Source: Ramlibacter sp. (GTDB lineage: Bacteria; Pseudomonadota; Gammaproteobacteria; Burkholderiales; Burkholderiaceae_C). From it: a DNA stretch of 11,984 nucleotides. The translations under genes and the position numbers were made by a program. The DNA lies in NCBI GenBank assembly GCA_023701085.1, contig JAMPXR010000034.1, positions 1 through 11,984 on the forward strand, given 5' to 3'. Positions 1 to 7,970 of the stretch are shown piece after piece (the stretch's first letter is position 1; each line of letters starts with the position of its first letter). Under the pieces are notes generated by a model that was given only the letters and a program-made list of their open reading frames with translations, made no database searches and was not told the DNA's origin.

Positions 1-816
1 GACCTGATCGCGCGCATCCGCCAGGTGAGCGACAAGCCGATCAAGTACGTGCTGCTCACGCACTACCACGCCGTGCGCGTGCTCGGTGCCAGCGCCTATG
101 CGGCCGAAGGCGCGAGCGAAATCATCGCCAGCCAGGGCACGCTGGACCTGATCGTCGAGCGCGGCAGGCAGGACATGCAGTCCGAGATGGAGCGCTTCCC
201 GCGCCTGTTCCGCAACGCCGAAAGCGTGCCGGGCCTGACCTGGCCGACCCTGGTGATCGGCGGCGGCAACCCGACCCAGGGCGAGGTTCCGGGCAAGCTC
301 ACGCTGGACCTGGGCGGCGTGCAGGTCCAGGTCTGGCACCCCGGCCCGGGGCACACGCGCGGCGACACCATCGCCTGGGTCGAGGAAGAAAAGGTGCTGT
401 TTTCCGGCGACCTGGTCGAATACGAGGCCGGGGTCTACACCGGCGACGCGCAGTTGCAGGAGTGGCCCGCCACGCTGGAAGCCTTGCGCGCCCTGCGGGC
501 CGAAGCCATCGTGCCGGGCCGCGGCCAGGCGATGAAGGGGGCCGCCGACGTGAACAAGGCCCTCGATTACACCCGGCGCTGGGTCGAAACGCTCTACTCG
601 GCGGCCCGGGAAGCGGCGGCTGCGAACATGGACCTGAAGGCGGCCATGGCCCACACGCGCAAGGCCATGGATCCGGTGTTCGGCCATGTGTTCATCTACG
701 AGCATTGCCTTCCGTTCGACGTGAGCCGCGCCTACGACGAAGCACGGGGCATCAAGAACCCGCGCATCTGGACGGCCGAGCGCGACAAGGAGATGTGGGC
801 GGCCCTGCAGGCCTAG
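1..816 (+). CDS. MBL-fold metallo-hydrolase, 5' end outside window
   Basis: The frame is open from base 1 to the TAG at 814-816 (271 visible residues), so the gene starts upstream. The GTG at 25 lies inside a sequence continuous with the preceding residues and is probably not the true start. Metallo-beta-lactamase-fold landmarks, numbered from the first visible residue, are H21-x-H23 in THYHAVR, the G-H118-T-x-G-D motif, and D137 in FSGDL. The usual HxHxDH is HYHAVR here, so Asp and His are replaced by Val25 and Arg26. The usual late PGHG is PGRG, with Arg174 replacing His. The three Zn1-type histidines and the bridging Asp remain, while the Zn2 ligands are lost. I recall alpha- and betaproteobacterial relatives with this same altered motif, so it is probably a family trait and not decay. 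A one-metal hydrolase or a non-catalytic role is possible; the substrate is unknown. Confidence 0.85.
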   Translation, partial: DLIARIRQVSDKPIKYVLLTHYHAVRVLGASAYAAEGASEIIASQGTLDLIVERGRQDMQSEMERFPRLFRNAESVPGLTWPTLVIGGGNPTQGEVPGKLTLDLGGVQVQVWHPGPGHTRGDTIAWVEEEKVLFSGDLVEYEAGVYTGDAQLQEWPATLEALRALRAEAIVPGRGQAMKGAADVNKALDYTRRWVETLYSAAREAAAANMDLKAAMAHTRKAMDPVFGHVFIYEHCLPFDVSRAYDEARGIKNPRIWTAERDKEMWAALQA

Positions 817-823
817 TCTCGTT

Positions 824-866
824 GCCGCAGGCGCTTCGGAGGCGGACACACCTCATCGCCTGCGGC
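824..866 (+). terminator. Inverted repeat after the MBL gene, possible terminator
   Basis: GCCGCAGGCG (824-833) is repeated as its exact reverse complement CGCCTGCGGC (857-866), giving a 10-bp GC-rich stem with a 23-base loop, eight bases after the MBL stop codon. No T-run follows, so this is not a classical intrinsic terminator. It could act as a Rho-assisted stop, an mRNA-stabilising hairpin or a dispersed palindromic repeat. Confidence 0.4.
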
Positions 867-966
867 GTAGGCGTGCGACTACAAGCCCGCCACATGAAGG
901 ACGACAGCACCACGCCGCTTGTCCTCCTAAGCTGCCCGGGCGAGGTCCGCGGGACGTCGCTTCCAC

Positions 967-972
967 AGGAGG
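967..972 (+). promoter_or_regulatory. Strong ribosome binding site for the small hydrophilic protein
   Basis: A perfect AGGAGG lies seven bases before the ATG at 980. It fixes the start of the 102-residue protein and implies efficient translation, which is unusual in this window where several genes have weak or no Shine-Dalgarno sequence. Confidence 0.8.
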
Positions 973-979
973 ACAGCCC

Positions 980-1288
980 ATGGTTCCAAGCAATTCAGTG
1001 CCGCGCATCCTGCAGCAGCAGGACCCGTCGAACAGCGATCCCGGACCGCAGCCGCCGGGCTCGAAAGACGGGCCGCCCAGGGCGGACGAGTCCGGAAGCG
1101 GCCAGCGCGAAATGGGCGAGGGCAGCTACGAAGCGACCCGTGACTATCAGAAGAACATCAAGGAGTACCTGAAGAAGGGCGACGTCCGCGAGGACGCCGA
1201 GGCCGCGCGGCCGCGCTCCGAGCAGGAGGCGAGGGAACTCGAACAGGCCGAGAAGGAAGGCCGCTCCCATTCGAAGGGCGAGCGCTGA
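980..1288 (+). CDS. Small, highly charged hypothetical protein, possibly stress-related
   Basis: This encodes 102 residues with no signal peptide and no membrane segment. Residues 1-40 are low-complexity and rich in Pro, Ser, Gly and Gln, so probably disordered. Residues 44-70 hold the most protein-like block, MGEGSYEATRDYQ followed by a Lys/Glu-rich stretch (KNIKEYLKKGDV). Residues 70-102 are a charged, probably helical tail rich in Glu, Arg and Ala ending in SHSKGER. I recall similar small proteins with a GEGSYEATRDY core in Burkholderiales, of unknown function. The composition resembles desiccation or general-stress proteins, but that is inference. The start is secured by AGGAGG. The stop codon TGA (1286-1288) abuts the stop of the convergent MFS gene, so neither gene has room for its own terminator. 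Confidence 0.8.
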   Translation: MVPSNSVPRILQQQDPSNSDPGPQPPGSKDGPPRADESGSGQREMGEGSYEATRDYQKNIKEYLKKGDVREDAEAARPRSEQEARELEQAEKEGRSHSKGER

Positions 1289-2437
1289 TCAGCCGGCCGG
1301 CGGGCGGCCGATCCGGCGCGCGATCCACAGCGCCGCCAGGGCGAGCGTGCCCAGCACCGCGGCCAGGCCGGCCGCGCCGGCCCATTGCAGCGCGACCCCG
1401 CTCGCCAGTGGGCCGAGGGTGCCGCCGGCGGTGTAGCCTGTGATCATCGCGGCGGCGCCGCCTGCCGTGGCGCGGCCCGAAAACTCATGCGCCACCCGGA
1501 CCATGGTCAGGGTGTAGAGCGCGCCGCCGACGCCGCCCCATACCAGGCCGACGGCCCACAGCAGCCAGGGCGCGCGGCTGCTCCAGGCGAACGCCAGGCT
1601 GGCCGCCAGCAGCAGCAGCGCCGCGGCGGAAAACACGGCGGACGGCTTGAAGTGGTCGGCCGCGAAGCCGGCCGGGTACTGGCACAGGAAGCTGCCCACG
1701 CCGATGGCGCCTGCCACGGTCGCGGCCGTGCTCAGCCCCATTCCGCTGGCCGACGCGTGGGCGGCGCTGACGGAACCCAGGCCGGCCTCGAACACGCCGC
1801 CCGTGAAGGCGATCGCCACCAGCGCCGGGACCGTGCGCAAGGCGTGCCAGGTGCCCCGCTGGGTGTGCGCGGGAGGTTCGCTCGTCGCGTGCGGCGGGAT
1901 CGCCAGCACCATCGCGCAGCAGGCCGCCACCAGCACGGCGGCCAGCCACAGCACCGGCCGGGCGCTCCACCCCAGCAGCGCGGGCACGAAGGGCCCCAGG
2001 GCCAGCGCCGCGCCGAGCGCGGTCTGGTACAGGCCCATCACGCGGCCGCGCCGCTGCGGCGGCGCCTCGCGCGCCAGCAGCGCCTCGGTGGCGTTCCACA
2101 ACGCGGCGGCGCCGGTCCCGCTCGCGACCGAGGCGGCCGACCACAGCACCAGCCCGTCCGCGGCCGCATAGCCCAGGATGCCCGCCAGCTGCAGGACGGA
2201 GCCCCAGCGGTACACGCGCACCACGCCCCAGCGCGCGAGCACGCTGGGCACGATGGGAATCAGCAGGGTGATCAACAGGAACGGGATCATGGCGAACGCC
2301 CCGACCGCGGTGGTGCCGTGACCGGCCTGCTGCAGGACGATCGCCAGCACCGGCGCGGCCATCGCGAAGGCCAGCATGATCAGCGTGGTCGCCGCGCCCA
2401 GGCGCCAGACCACAGCCATGCCCGGCGCGGCGGTCAT
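1289..2437 (-). CDS. MFS transporter
   Basis: The 382-residue protein is hydrophobic throughout, with about twelve predicted membrane segments in two halves separated by a polar loop near residues 182-200. Major-facilitator landmarks are the cytoplasmic arginine-rich motif with RRGRVMGLYQT at 129-139, and LCQYPAGFAADHF at 251-263, which matches the GxxxD-type loop at the start of the second half. A GGT-LGP-like turn near 338-343 starts one of the last helices. The substrate cannot be told; drug or metabolite efflux is the usual guess. The start ATG (2437-2435) overlaps the TGA of the upstream lipoprotein gene by four bases (ATGA), so the two are translationally coupled and form an operon. The reading frame stays open far upstream of this ATG, but only because of GC-rich codon bias; membrane-protein character begins at this Met. 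Confidence 0.88.
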   Translation of the reverse strand: MTAAPGMAVVWRLGAATTLIMLAFAMAAPVLAIVLQQAGHGTTAVGAFAMIPFLLITLLIPIVPSVLARWGVVRVYRWGSVLQLAGILGYAAADGLVLWSAASVASGTGAAALWNATEALLAREAPPQRRGRVMGLYQTALGAALALGPFVPALLGWSARPVLWLAAVLVAACCAMVLAIPPHATSEPPAHTQRGTWHALRTVPALVAIAFTGGVFEAGLGSVSAAHASASGMGLSTAATVAGAIGVGSFLCQYPAGFAADHFKPSAVFSAAALLLLAASLAFAWSSRAPWLLWAVGLVWGGVGGALYTLTMVRVAHEFSGRATAGGAAAMITGYTAGGTLGPLASGVALQWAGAAGLAAVLGTLALAALWIARRIGRPPAG

Positions 2438-3306
2438 GGTTGCGCGGCGAGTTCGCGCAGGTCCCGCTGGTACGCGCGCAGGCGCCGCACCGCCATTTCG
2501 CGCTGGGCCGCGCTGGTGCTGTTGTGCAAATTGGCGAAGACGCGGCAGCTTTCGTCGATCAAGGCCTGCTGGTAGCGGCGCTGCTCGGCATCGGGCGGCG
2601 TCTGCAGCCGCGCGAAGTAGCCGCGCAGCAGGCCGCGCGCCTCGCCAAAGGGCACCGGCTGGCCGGCCAGCTTGCGCAGGGTCTGCAGGGCATCGGCCTG
2701 ACGGCGCTGGCGTTCGGCGAGGATGCGCTCGGCATCGAAGATCGAATGCTCCAGCTGGCGCCGCAGCACGGCGCGCTGGGGCCCATCGAGTTCGCCGTAG
2801 ATGTCCTCGCTGCGCTCCAGGAACTGCTTGAACCGTTTCTCGGCGCGTTCGGCGGCCGTGATGCGCAGCCAGTCCTTGCGGTACCTGTCGTTGTTCATCG
2901 CGTACTTGCGTTCCAGGTGCTGCAATTGGGCGGGCGCAAGGTCCATGGCCAGCGTGACGGCCGCCGGCTCCGTCTGCTCGGCCGTCGCCTTCAGCCGCCC
3001 GCGCACCTGCGCGACGACGGCGCAGGCCTGGGCCGGGCTGATGTCGCCGGGCGCCAGGTCTTCCATGCCGCGCAGGATCTCCACCACCCGCGGCAGTTCC
3101 CGGCCGCGGTGCCACTGGTGCAGCCGCGCGAGATCCTCGCGCACCCGCGGCGCCTGCTCGTCGCTGAAGTCCAGATAGCCGTCCAGCCACCAGAACGCCA
3201 CTTCGCCCATATTGTTGTAGGCGAGCTTGACGGCACTGCAGGCGGCCAGCGCCGTGGCCAGCGCCAGCAGGCCGATAATCCTTACAAGTCTCGAGACAAC
3301 AAGCAT
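2434..3306 (-). CDS. DUF6279-family lipoprotein
   Basis: This encodes 290 residues from the ATG at 3306. The N-terminus is a lipoprotein signal: basic n-region, hydrophobic core, then lipobox LAAC with lipidated Cys23. It is followed by SAVKLAYNN and a WWLDGYLDFSDEQ block (39-51), which I recognise as the conserved beginning of DUF6279 proteins (family recalled, not searched). The rest is charged and mostly helical, rich in Arg, Glu and Gln, suggesting a periplasmic helical domain anchored to a membrane. The function is unknown. An alternative in-frame ATG at 3324 would add six residues and overlap the glmU start; I prefer 3306 because it gives a normal 23-residue signal. No clear Shine-Dalgarno precedes either start. 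It is coupled by ATGA to the downstream MFS gene, so the pair may act together at the cell envelope. Confidence 0.85.
   Translation of the reverse strand: MLVVSRLVRIIGLLALATALAACSAVKLAYNNMGEVAFWWLDGYLDFSDEQAPRVREDLARLHQWHRGRELPRVVEILRGMEDLAPGDISPAQACAVVAQVRGRLKATAEQTEPAAVTLAMDLAPAQLQHLERKYAMNNDRYRKDWLRITAAERAEKRFKQFLERSEDIYGELDGPQRAVLRRQLEHSIFDAERILAERQRRQADALQTLRKLAGQPVPFGEARGLLRGYFARLQTPPDAEQRRYQQALIDESCRVFANLHNSTSAAQREMAVRRLRAYQRDLRELAAQP
3288..3297. repeat. 10-bp palindrome GTCTCGAGAC at the glmU/lipoprotein junction
   Basis: A perfect 10-base palindrome lies inside the signal-peptide codons of the lipoprotein gene and 25 bases before the glmU start. Both neighbouring genes would have promoter elements around here, so an operator is conceivable, but a palindrome of this length can arise by chance. 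Confidence 0.3.
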
Positions 3307-3322
3307 CTGGATTGGATAACGC

Positions 3323-4720
3323 ATGACAGCAGTCGATGTGGTCATCATGGCGGCCGGCAAAGGCACGCGCATGAAGAGCCGCTTGCCCAAAGTGTTGCAC
3401 CGTTTGGCCGGGCGTGCACTGGTGCAGCACGTGATCGAGACCGCGGCGGCCCTCGATGCACGCCGCATCGTCGTGGTGACGGGCAATGGCGCGGACGAAG
3501 TGGAGGCGGCGCTCACGGCCTGGGCCCACGCGCGTGCCACGCCCGTCCCCGCCTTCGCGCGCCAGGAGCCCCAGCTGGGCACCGGCCACGCCGTGCAGCA
3601 GGCGCTGCCGCTGTTGCCGGACGACGGAACGACGCTGATCCTCAATGGCGACGTCCCGCTGATCCAGGCGGCGACGCTGCAAAGCCTGGTGCAGCGCAGC
3701 GGCGGCCGCGCGCTGGCATTGCTGAGCGCCGAGATGCCTGATCCGCGCGGCTACGGCCGCGTGCTGCGAAGCGGGGACGCGGTGCGCGCGATCGTGGAGG
3801 ACAAGGACGCCACCGATGTGCAGCGCCGCATCACCGAGGTCTACACCGGGTTCATGGCGGTGCCCAACGGCCTGCTCAAGCGCTGGCTGGCGCGCCTGAC
3901 CCAGGACAACGCCCAGGGCGAGTACTACCTGACCGACATCGTCCGACTCGCGATCGAGGATGGCGCCGAGGTGCTCGCCTGCGAGGTCGAGGACACGGTG
4001 CAGGTGGAGGGTGTCAACAGCCCCGTCCAACTGGCCGCCCTGGAGCGCGCTTTCCAGTTGCGCCAGGCGCGCGCGCTGATGGAGCAGGGCGTGCGCATCG
4101 CCGATCCGGCCCGCTTCGACCTGCGCGGACAGCTCGCATGCGCGCAGGACGTGGAGATCGACCTCAATTGCGTGTTCGAAGGCCGCGTCTCGCTCGGCGA
4201 AGGCGTTCGCGTCGGCGCGAATTGCGTCATCGCCAACGCAGACATCGCGGCCGGCGCCGTGGTGCACCCGTTCACGCACATCGACGGCGAGAAGACCGGT
4301 GTGCGCATCGGACAGGGCGCGCGGGTCGGCCCGTTCGCGCGGCTGCGCCCCGGCGCCGACCTGGGGGCCGAGGTGCACGTGGGCAACTTCGTCGAGATCA
4401 AGAACGCGACCCTGGCGCGCGGCGCCAAGGCCAACCACCTGGCCTACCTGGGCGACGCGAGCGTGGGCGCGCGCGTCAACTACGGCGCGGGCTCCATCAC
4501 CGCCAATTACGACGGGGCCAACAAGCACCGCACCGTGATCGAGGACGACGTGCACATCGGCAGCAACAGCGTGCTGGTCGCGCCGGTGACCATCGGCCGC
4601 GGGGGCACCGTGGGCGCCAGTTCCACCATCACCAAGAACACGCCGCCCGAGGCGCTGTCGGTGGCGCGCGGCCGGCAGGTGAGCATCCCGAACTGGCAGC
4701 GGCCCAAGAAGAAAAGCTGA
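3323..4720 (+). CDS. glmU: Bifunctional UDP-GlcNAc pyrophosphorylase / glucosamine-1-P acetyltransferase
   Basis: This cytoplasmic enzyme acetylates glucosamine-1-phosphate with acetyl-CoA and then joins it to UTP, giving UDP-GlcNAc for peptidoglycan and LPS. Its 465 residues are close to the usual 450-460. The N-terminal uridyltransferase domain has AAGKGTRM (10-17) with PKVLH, QLGTGHAVQQ (84-93), LNGDVPL (107-113, metal-binding Asp110), GYGRV, and EVYTGF. GVNSPVQL (230-237) ends that domain. The left-handed beta-helix acetyltransferase domain follows, with ARLRPGA (339-345), HVGNFVEIK (352-360), KANHLAYLGD carrying the expected catalytic His372, and NYGAGSITANYDG (386-398). The start ATG has only a weak upstream TGGAT, but the N-terminus fits the family exactly. 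Its promoter must lie inside the divergent lipoprotein gene. Nothing is missing, so it should be active. Confidence 0.97.
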   Translation: MTAVDVVIMAAGKGTRMKSRLPKVLHRLAGRALVQHVIETAAALDARRIVVVTGNGADEVEAALTAWAHARATPVPAFARQEPQLGTGHAVQQALPLLPDDGTTLILNGDVPLIQAATLQSLVQRSGGRALALLSAEMPDPRGYGRVLRSGDAVRAIVEDKDATDVQRRITEVYTGFMAVPNGLLKRWLARLTQDNAQGEYYLTDIVRLAIEDGAEVLACEVEDTVQVEGVNSPVQLAALERAFQLRQARALMEQGVRIADPARFDLRGQLACAQDVEIDLNCVFEGRVSLGEGVRVGANCVIANADIAAGAVVHPFTHIDGEKTGVRIGQGARVGPFARLRPGADLGAEVHVGNFVEIKNATLARGAKANHLAYLGDASVGARVNYGAGSITANYDGANKHRTVIEDDVHIGSNSVLVAPVTIGRGGTVGASSTITKNTPPEALSVARGRQVSIPNWQRPKKKS

Positions 4721-4768
4721 GGAGCCCGCCGGGCGCGCCGAGACGGGCGGCAGCGCATCCTTTCGCGC

Positions 4769-5269
4769 TCAGTCCTTGGGCCTCGACAGCGGCACGCGCG
4801 GCTGGAATTTCGCCCGGTGCAGGCAAAAGAAGGCCTTGACGTTGCGCACGTTCGCGTCGCTGGTGAAGAGCCGCCGCGCCAGCGCCAGGTAGCCGGGCAT
4901 GTCGGCCGCGTGGACGATCAGGACGAAGTCCGGCCCGGGCGAGACGCGGTAGCACTGCTGCACGGCCTCGTCGCGCACCACGCGCGCTTCGAACGCCTCC
5001 TGCTCCTGCTGCCCCTGCCGGTCCAGGGTGATTTCCACGACCGCCTGCAAGCCGTGCCCCAGCAGCGGTGCGATGCGGTCGGCGCTGAGGATGGCGAGCT
5101 GCCGCTCGATCAGCCCTGCATCGCGCAGCCGCTTCACGCGGCGCAGGCAGGTCGGCGGCGAGACATGGACGCGGGCGGCGAGGTCCTGGTTGCTGAGCGA
5201 CGCATCGGACTGCAGCTGGTCCAACAGGGCCAGATCGATGTTGTCGAGAGGAGTGTTTTGTTCCGACAT
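4769..5269 (-). CDS. Lrp/AsnC-family transcriptional regulator
   Basis: This encodes 166 residues from the ATG at 5269, the usual Lrp/AsnC length. The N-terminal winged helix-turn-helix begins with LDNIDLALLDQLQ (8-20), has the recognition region LAARVHVSPPTCLRRVKRL (30-48), and ends with DAGLIERQLAIL. The C-terminal RAM ligand-binding domain follows, with YRVSPGPDFVLIV (107-119), DMPGYLAL, and VRNVKAFFCL (141-150). Alternative starts in frame are ATG 5278 (169 residues) and GTG 5302, and none has a good Shine-Dalgarno. A consensus TATAAT sits at 5290-5285, so transcription probably begins very near ATG 5278. That favours 5278 (leaderless) or 5269, and excludes 5302. It is transcribed divergently from glmS across an AT-rich gap with palindromes, so autoregulation and control of glmS are the natural hypothesis. 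The effector is unknown. Confidence 0.93.
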   Translation of the reverse strand: MSEQNTPLDNIDLALLDQLQSDASLSNQDLAARVHVSPPTCLRRVKRLRDAGLIERQLAILSADRIAPLLGHGLQAVVEITLDRQGQQEQEAFEARVVRDEAVQQCYRVSPGPDFVLIVHAADMPGYLALARRLFTSDANVRNVKAFFCLHRAKFQPRVPLSRPKD

Positions 5270-5284
5270 AGCTTGCATTTTGAC

Positions 5285-5314
5285 ATTATATTTCATCAAC
5301 ACGTATGTTATGAA
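5285..5314 (-). promoter_or_regulatory. Promoter of the Lrp/AsnC gene
   Basis: On the minus strand, TTCATA (5314-5309, four of six matches to TTGACA) is followed after 18 bases by TATAAT (5290-5285), a perfect -10 box. A start site about seven bases downstream would fall near 5278, on or next to the ATG codons at 5278 and 5269. The transcript would thus have almost no leader. Confidence 0.6.
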
Positions 5315-5338
5315 TAAAATATTTAATCAAGCATGTTA

Positions 5339-5355
5339 TTGAAATACTATTTCAA
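5339..5355. promoter_or_regulatory. Perfect 17-base palindrome, candidate Lrp/AsnC operator
   Basis: TTGAAATA-C-TATTTCAA is perfectly symmetrical, with 8-base arms around one central base. It lies 45 bases before the glmS start and overlaps TTGAAA (5339-5344), which matches the -35 consensus at five of six bases, although no good -10 follows at the right distance. Another weak promoter reading is TTTAAT (5322-5327), 17 bases, TACTAT (5345-5350). Either way the palindrome would cover glmS promoter elements. Confidence 0.6.
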
Positions 5356-5372
5356 ACCATCGCATTTAAAGT

Positions 5373-5393
5373 TCCTGCCCACGAACAGGAGAG
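5373..5393 (+). promoter_or_regulatory. glmS ribosome binding site with a small hairpin over it
   Basis: AGGAG (5387-5391, extending to AGGAGAG) lies eight bases before ATG 5400 and fixes the glmS start. TCCTG (5373-5377) can pair with CAGGA (5386-5390), an eight-base loop between, partly hiding the site. The stem is only five pairs, so any regulatory effect is speculative. No glmS-type self-cleaving ribozyme is visible in the short leader. Confidence 0.5.
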
Positions 5394-5399
5394 AAAAGC

Positions 5400-7274
<1,875 letters not shown>

Positions 7275-7320
7275 GGGCGAGGGCGGCGGTTCGCGCCAGT
7301 CGCGTCGGGAAGGCAGGATA

Positions 7321-7351
7321 TTGACAATCCGCTGCGCGCATGTGAAAGAAT
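7321..7351 (+). promoter_or_regulatory. Possible promoter of the GNAT gene
   Basis: A perfect TTGACA (7321-7326) is followed by an AT-rich GTGAAAGAAT. The best -10 reading is AAGAAT (7346-7351, four of six matches) after 19 bases, or GAAAGA (7344-7349) after 17. The -35 is excellent and the -10 poor, so the promoter would be weak or activated. It indicates that the GNAT gene is transcribed separately from glmS. Confidence 0.45.
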
Positions 7352-7375
7352 GGCCCGAAGCCCGCGAGGCCGCTG

Positions 7376-7888
7376 ATGCCGACGCCCCGAACCTGGACCG
7401 CCGCCGATGGAACCGAAGTCGTGATCCGGCCGATCACGCCGGACGACCTCGCGCTCACGCTGGCGTTCGACCAGAAGCTGTCGCCGGCGACGAAGTACCG
7501 GCGCCTGCTGTCGGACCGGCAGCTGTCTTCCGGAGAGCTGCGCCGCTTCACGAGCATAGACACGGCCCGCGAAGTGGCGCTGATCGCCGTCGTCGATGAC
7601 GCTGGCGGCCCCAAGCAGGTCGGCGTGGCGCGCTGCGTGGACGACGAGGGGCGGGGATCGGCCGAGTTCGCCATCGTTCTCAGTGACGACTGGCAGCGGC
7701 GCGGCCTGGGCGTCGTCCTGCTGTCCGCCTTGATCGACGCGGCGCGGCTGCACGGCCTGCGGCGCCTGGAGGCGATCACGCTGGCAGAGAACCACGGAAT
7801 GCTGAACCTGGCGCGCAAGCTGGGATTCAGGACGCGCGAGGAGCAGGGGGACGGCAAGATCGTCGGACTCGTGCTCGATCTGCATTGA
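7376..7888 (+). CDS. GNAT-family N-acetyltransferase
   Basis: This encodes 170 residues forming a single GNAT domain, which transfers acetyl from acetyl-CoA to an amine or protein lysine. After an opening strand (GTEVVIRPITPDDLALT) comes SPATKYRRLL (36-45), typical of proteins resembling the acetyltransferase domain of Pat-like enzymes that acetylate acyl-CoA synthetases. The acetyl-CoA-binding motif A is WQRRGLGVVLLSALIDAA, with the QRRGLG pyrophosphate loop near residues 106-111, followed by LAENHGMLNLARKLGF (139-154), the usual motif B region. Start ATG 7376 is supported by GAGG six bases upstream. Only the acetyltransferase part is present, with no CoA-ligase-like domain, so the target cannot be told. 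It is 101 bases after glmS on the same strand, with its own promoter-like element. Confidence 0.88.
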   Translation: MPTPRTWTAADGTEVVIRPITPDDLALTLAFDQKLSPATKYRRLLSDRQLSSGELRRFTSIDTAREVALIAVVDDAGGPKQVGVARCVDDEGRGSAEFAIVLSDDWQRRGLGVVLLSALIDAARLHGLRRLEAITLAENHGMLNLARKLGFRTREEQGDGKIVGLVLDLH

Positions 7889-7970
7889 CGCGCGCAACCA
7901 GAAACCTTCCCGCGAGTGTGATCGTTGAATTGCTGGTGAAATCGGCACAGCAGCACATCGAAAGACCCCC

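Larger units (their letters stand above)
5279..5356. promoter_or_regulatory. AT-rich Lrp-type control region between the regulator and glmS
   Basis: Only 16 of 78 bases are G or C, against about 70% GC in the surrounding genes. The TGAAATA heptamer occurs three times: plus strand 5340-5346, and minus strand at 5295-5289 and 5354-5348. ATGTTAT is directly repeated at 5305-5311 and 5333-5339, 28 bases apart. AAATATTT (5317-5324) is a further palindrome. Lrp-family octamers are known to bind several degenerate AT-rich sites and wrap DNA, and this layout fits that. The assignment to the adjacent regulator is inference. Confidence 0.6.

Noticed and set aside
3227..3232. TTGACG as a -35 box for glmU.
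   Set aside because: The nearest -10-like GATAAT (3274-3279) is about 41 bases away, too far to pair with it.
1289..4555. A 1088-codon open frame on the minus strand running through the MFS gene, the lipoprotein gene and glmU.
   Set aside because: Only its last third (the MFS transporter from 2437) is protein-like. The rest lies out of frame with the lipoprotein gene and antisense to glmU, and stays open because high GC removes stop codons.
4724..4750. GCCCG...CGGGC repeats between the convergent glmU and Lrp genes as a bidirectional terminator.
   Set aside because: The stem is only five pairs, the loop choices are ambiguous and no T-run is present on either strand.
5373..5399. A glmS ribozyme-like leader.
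   Set aside because: The leader is too short, and the glmS ribozyme is known from Gram-positive bacteria. No matching core is visible.
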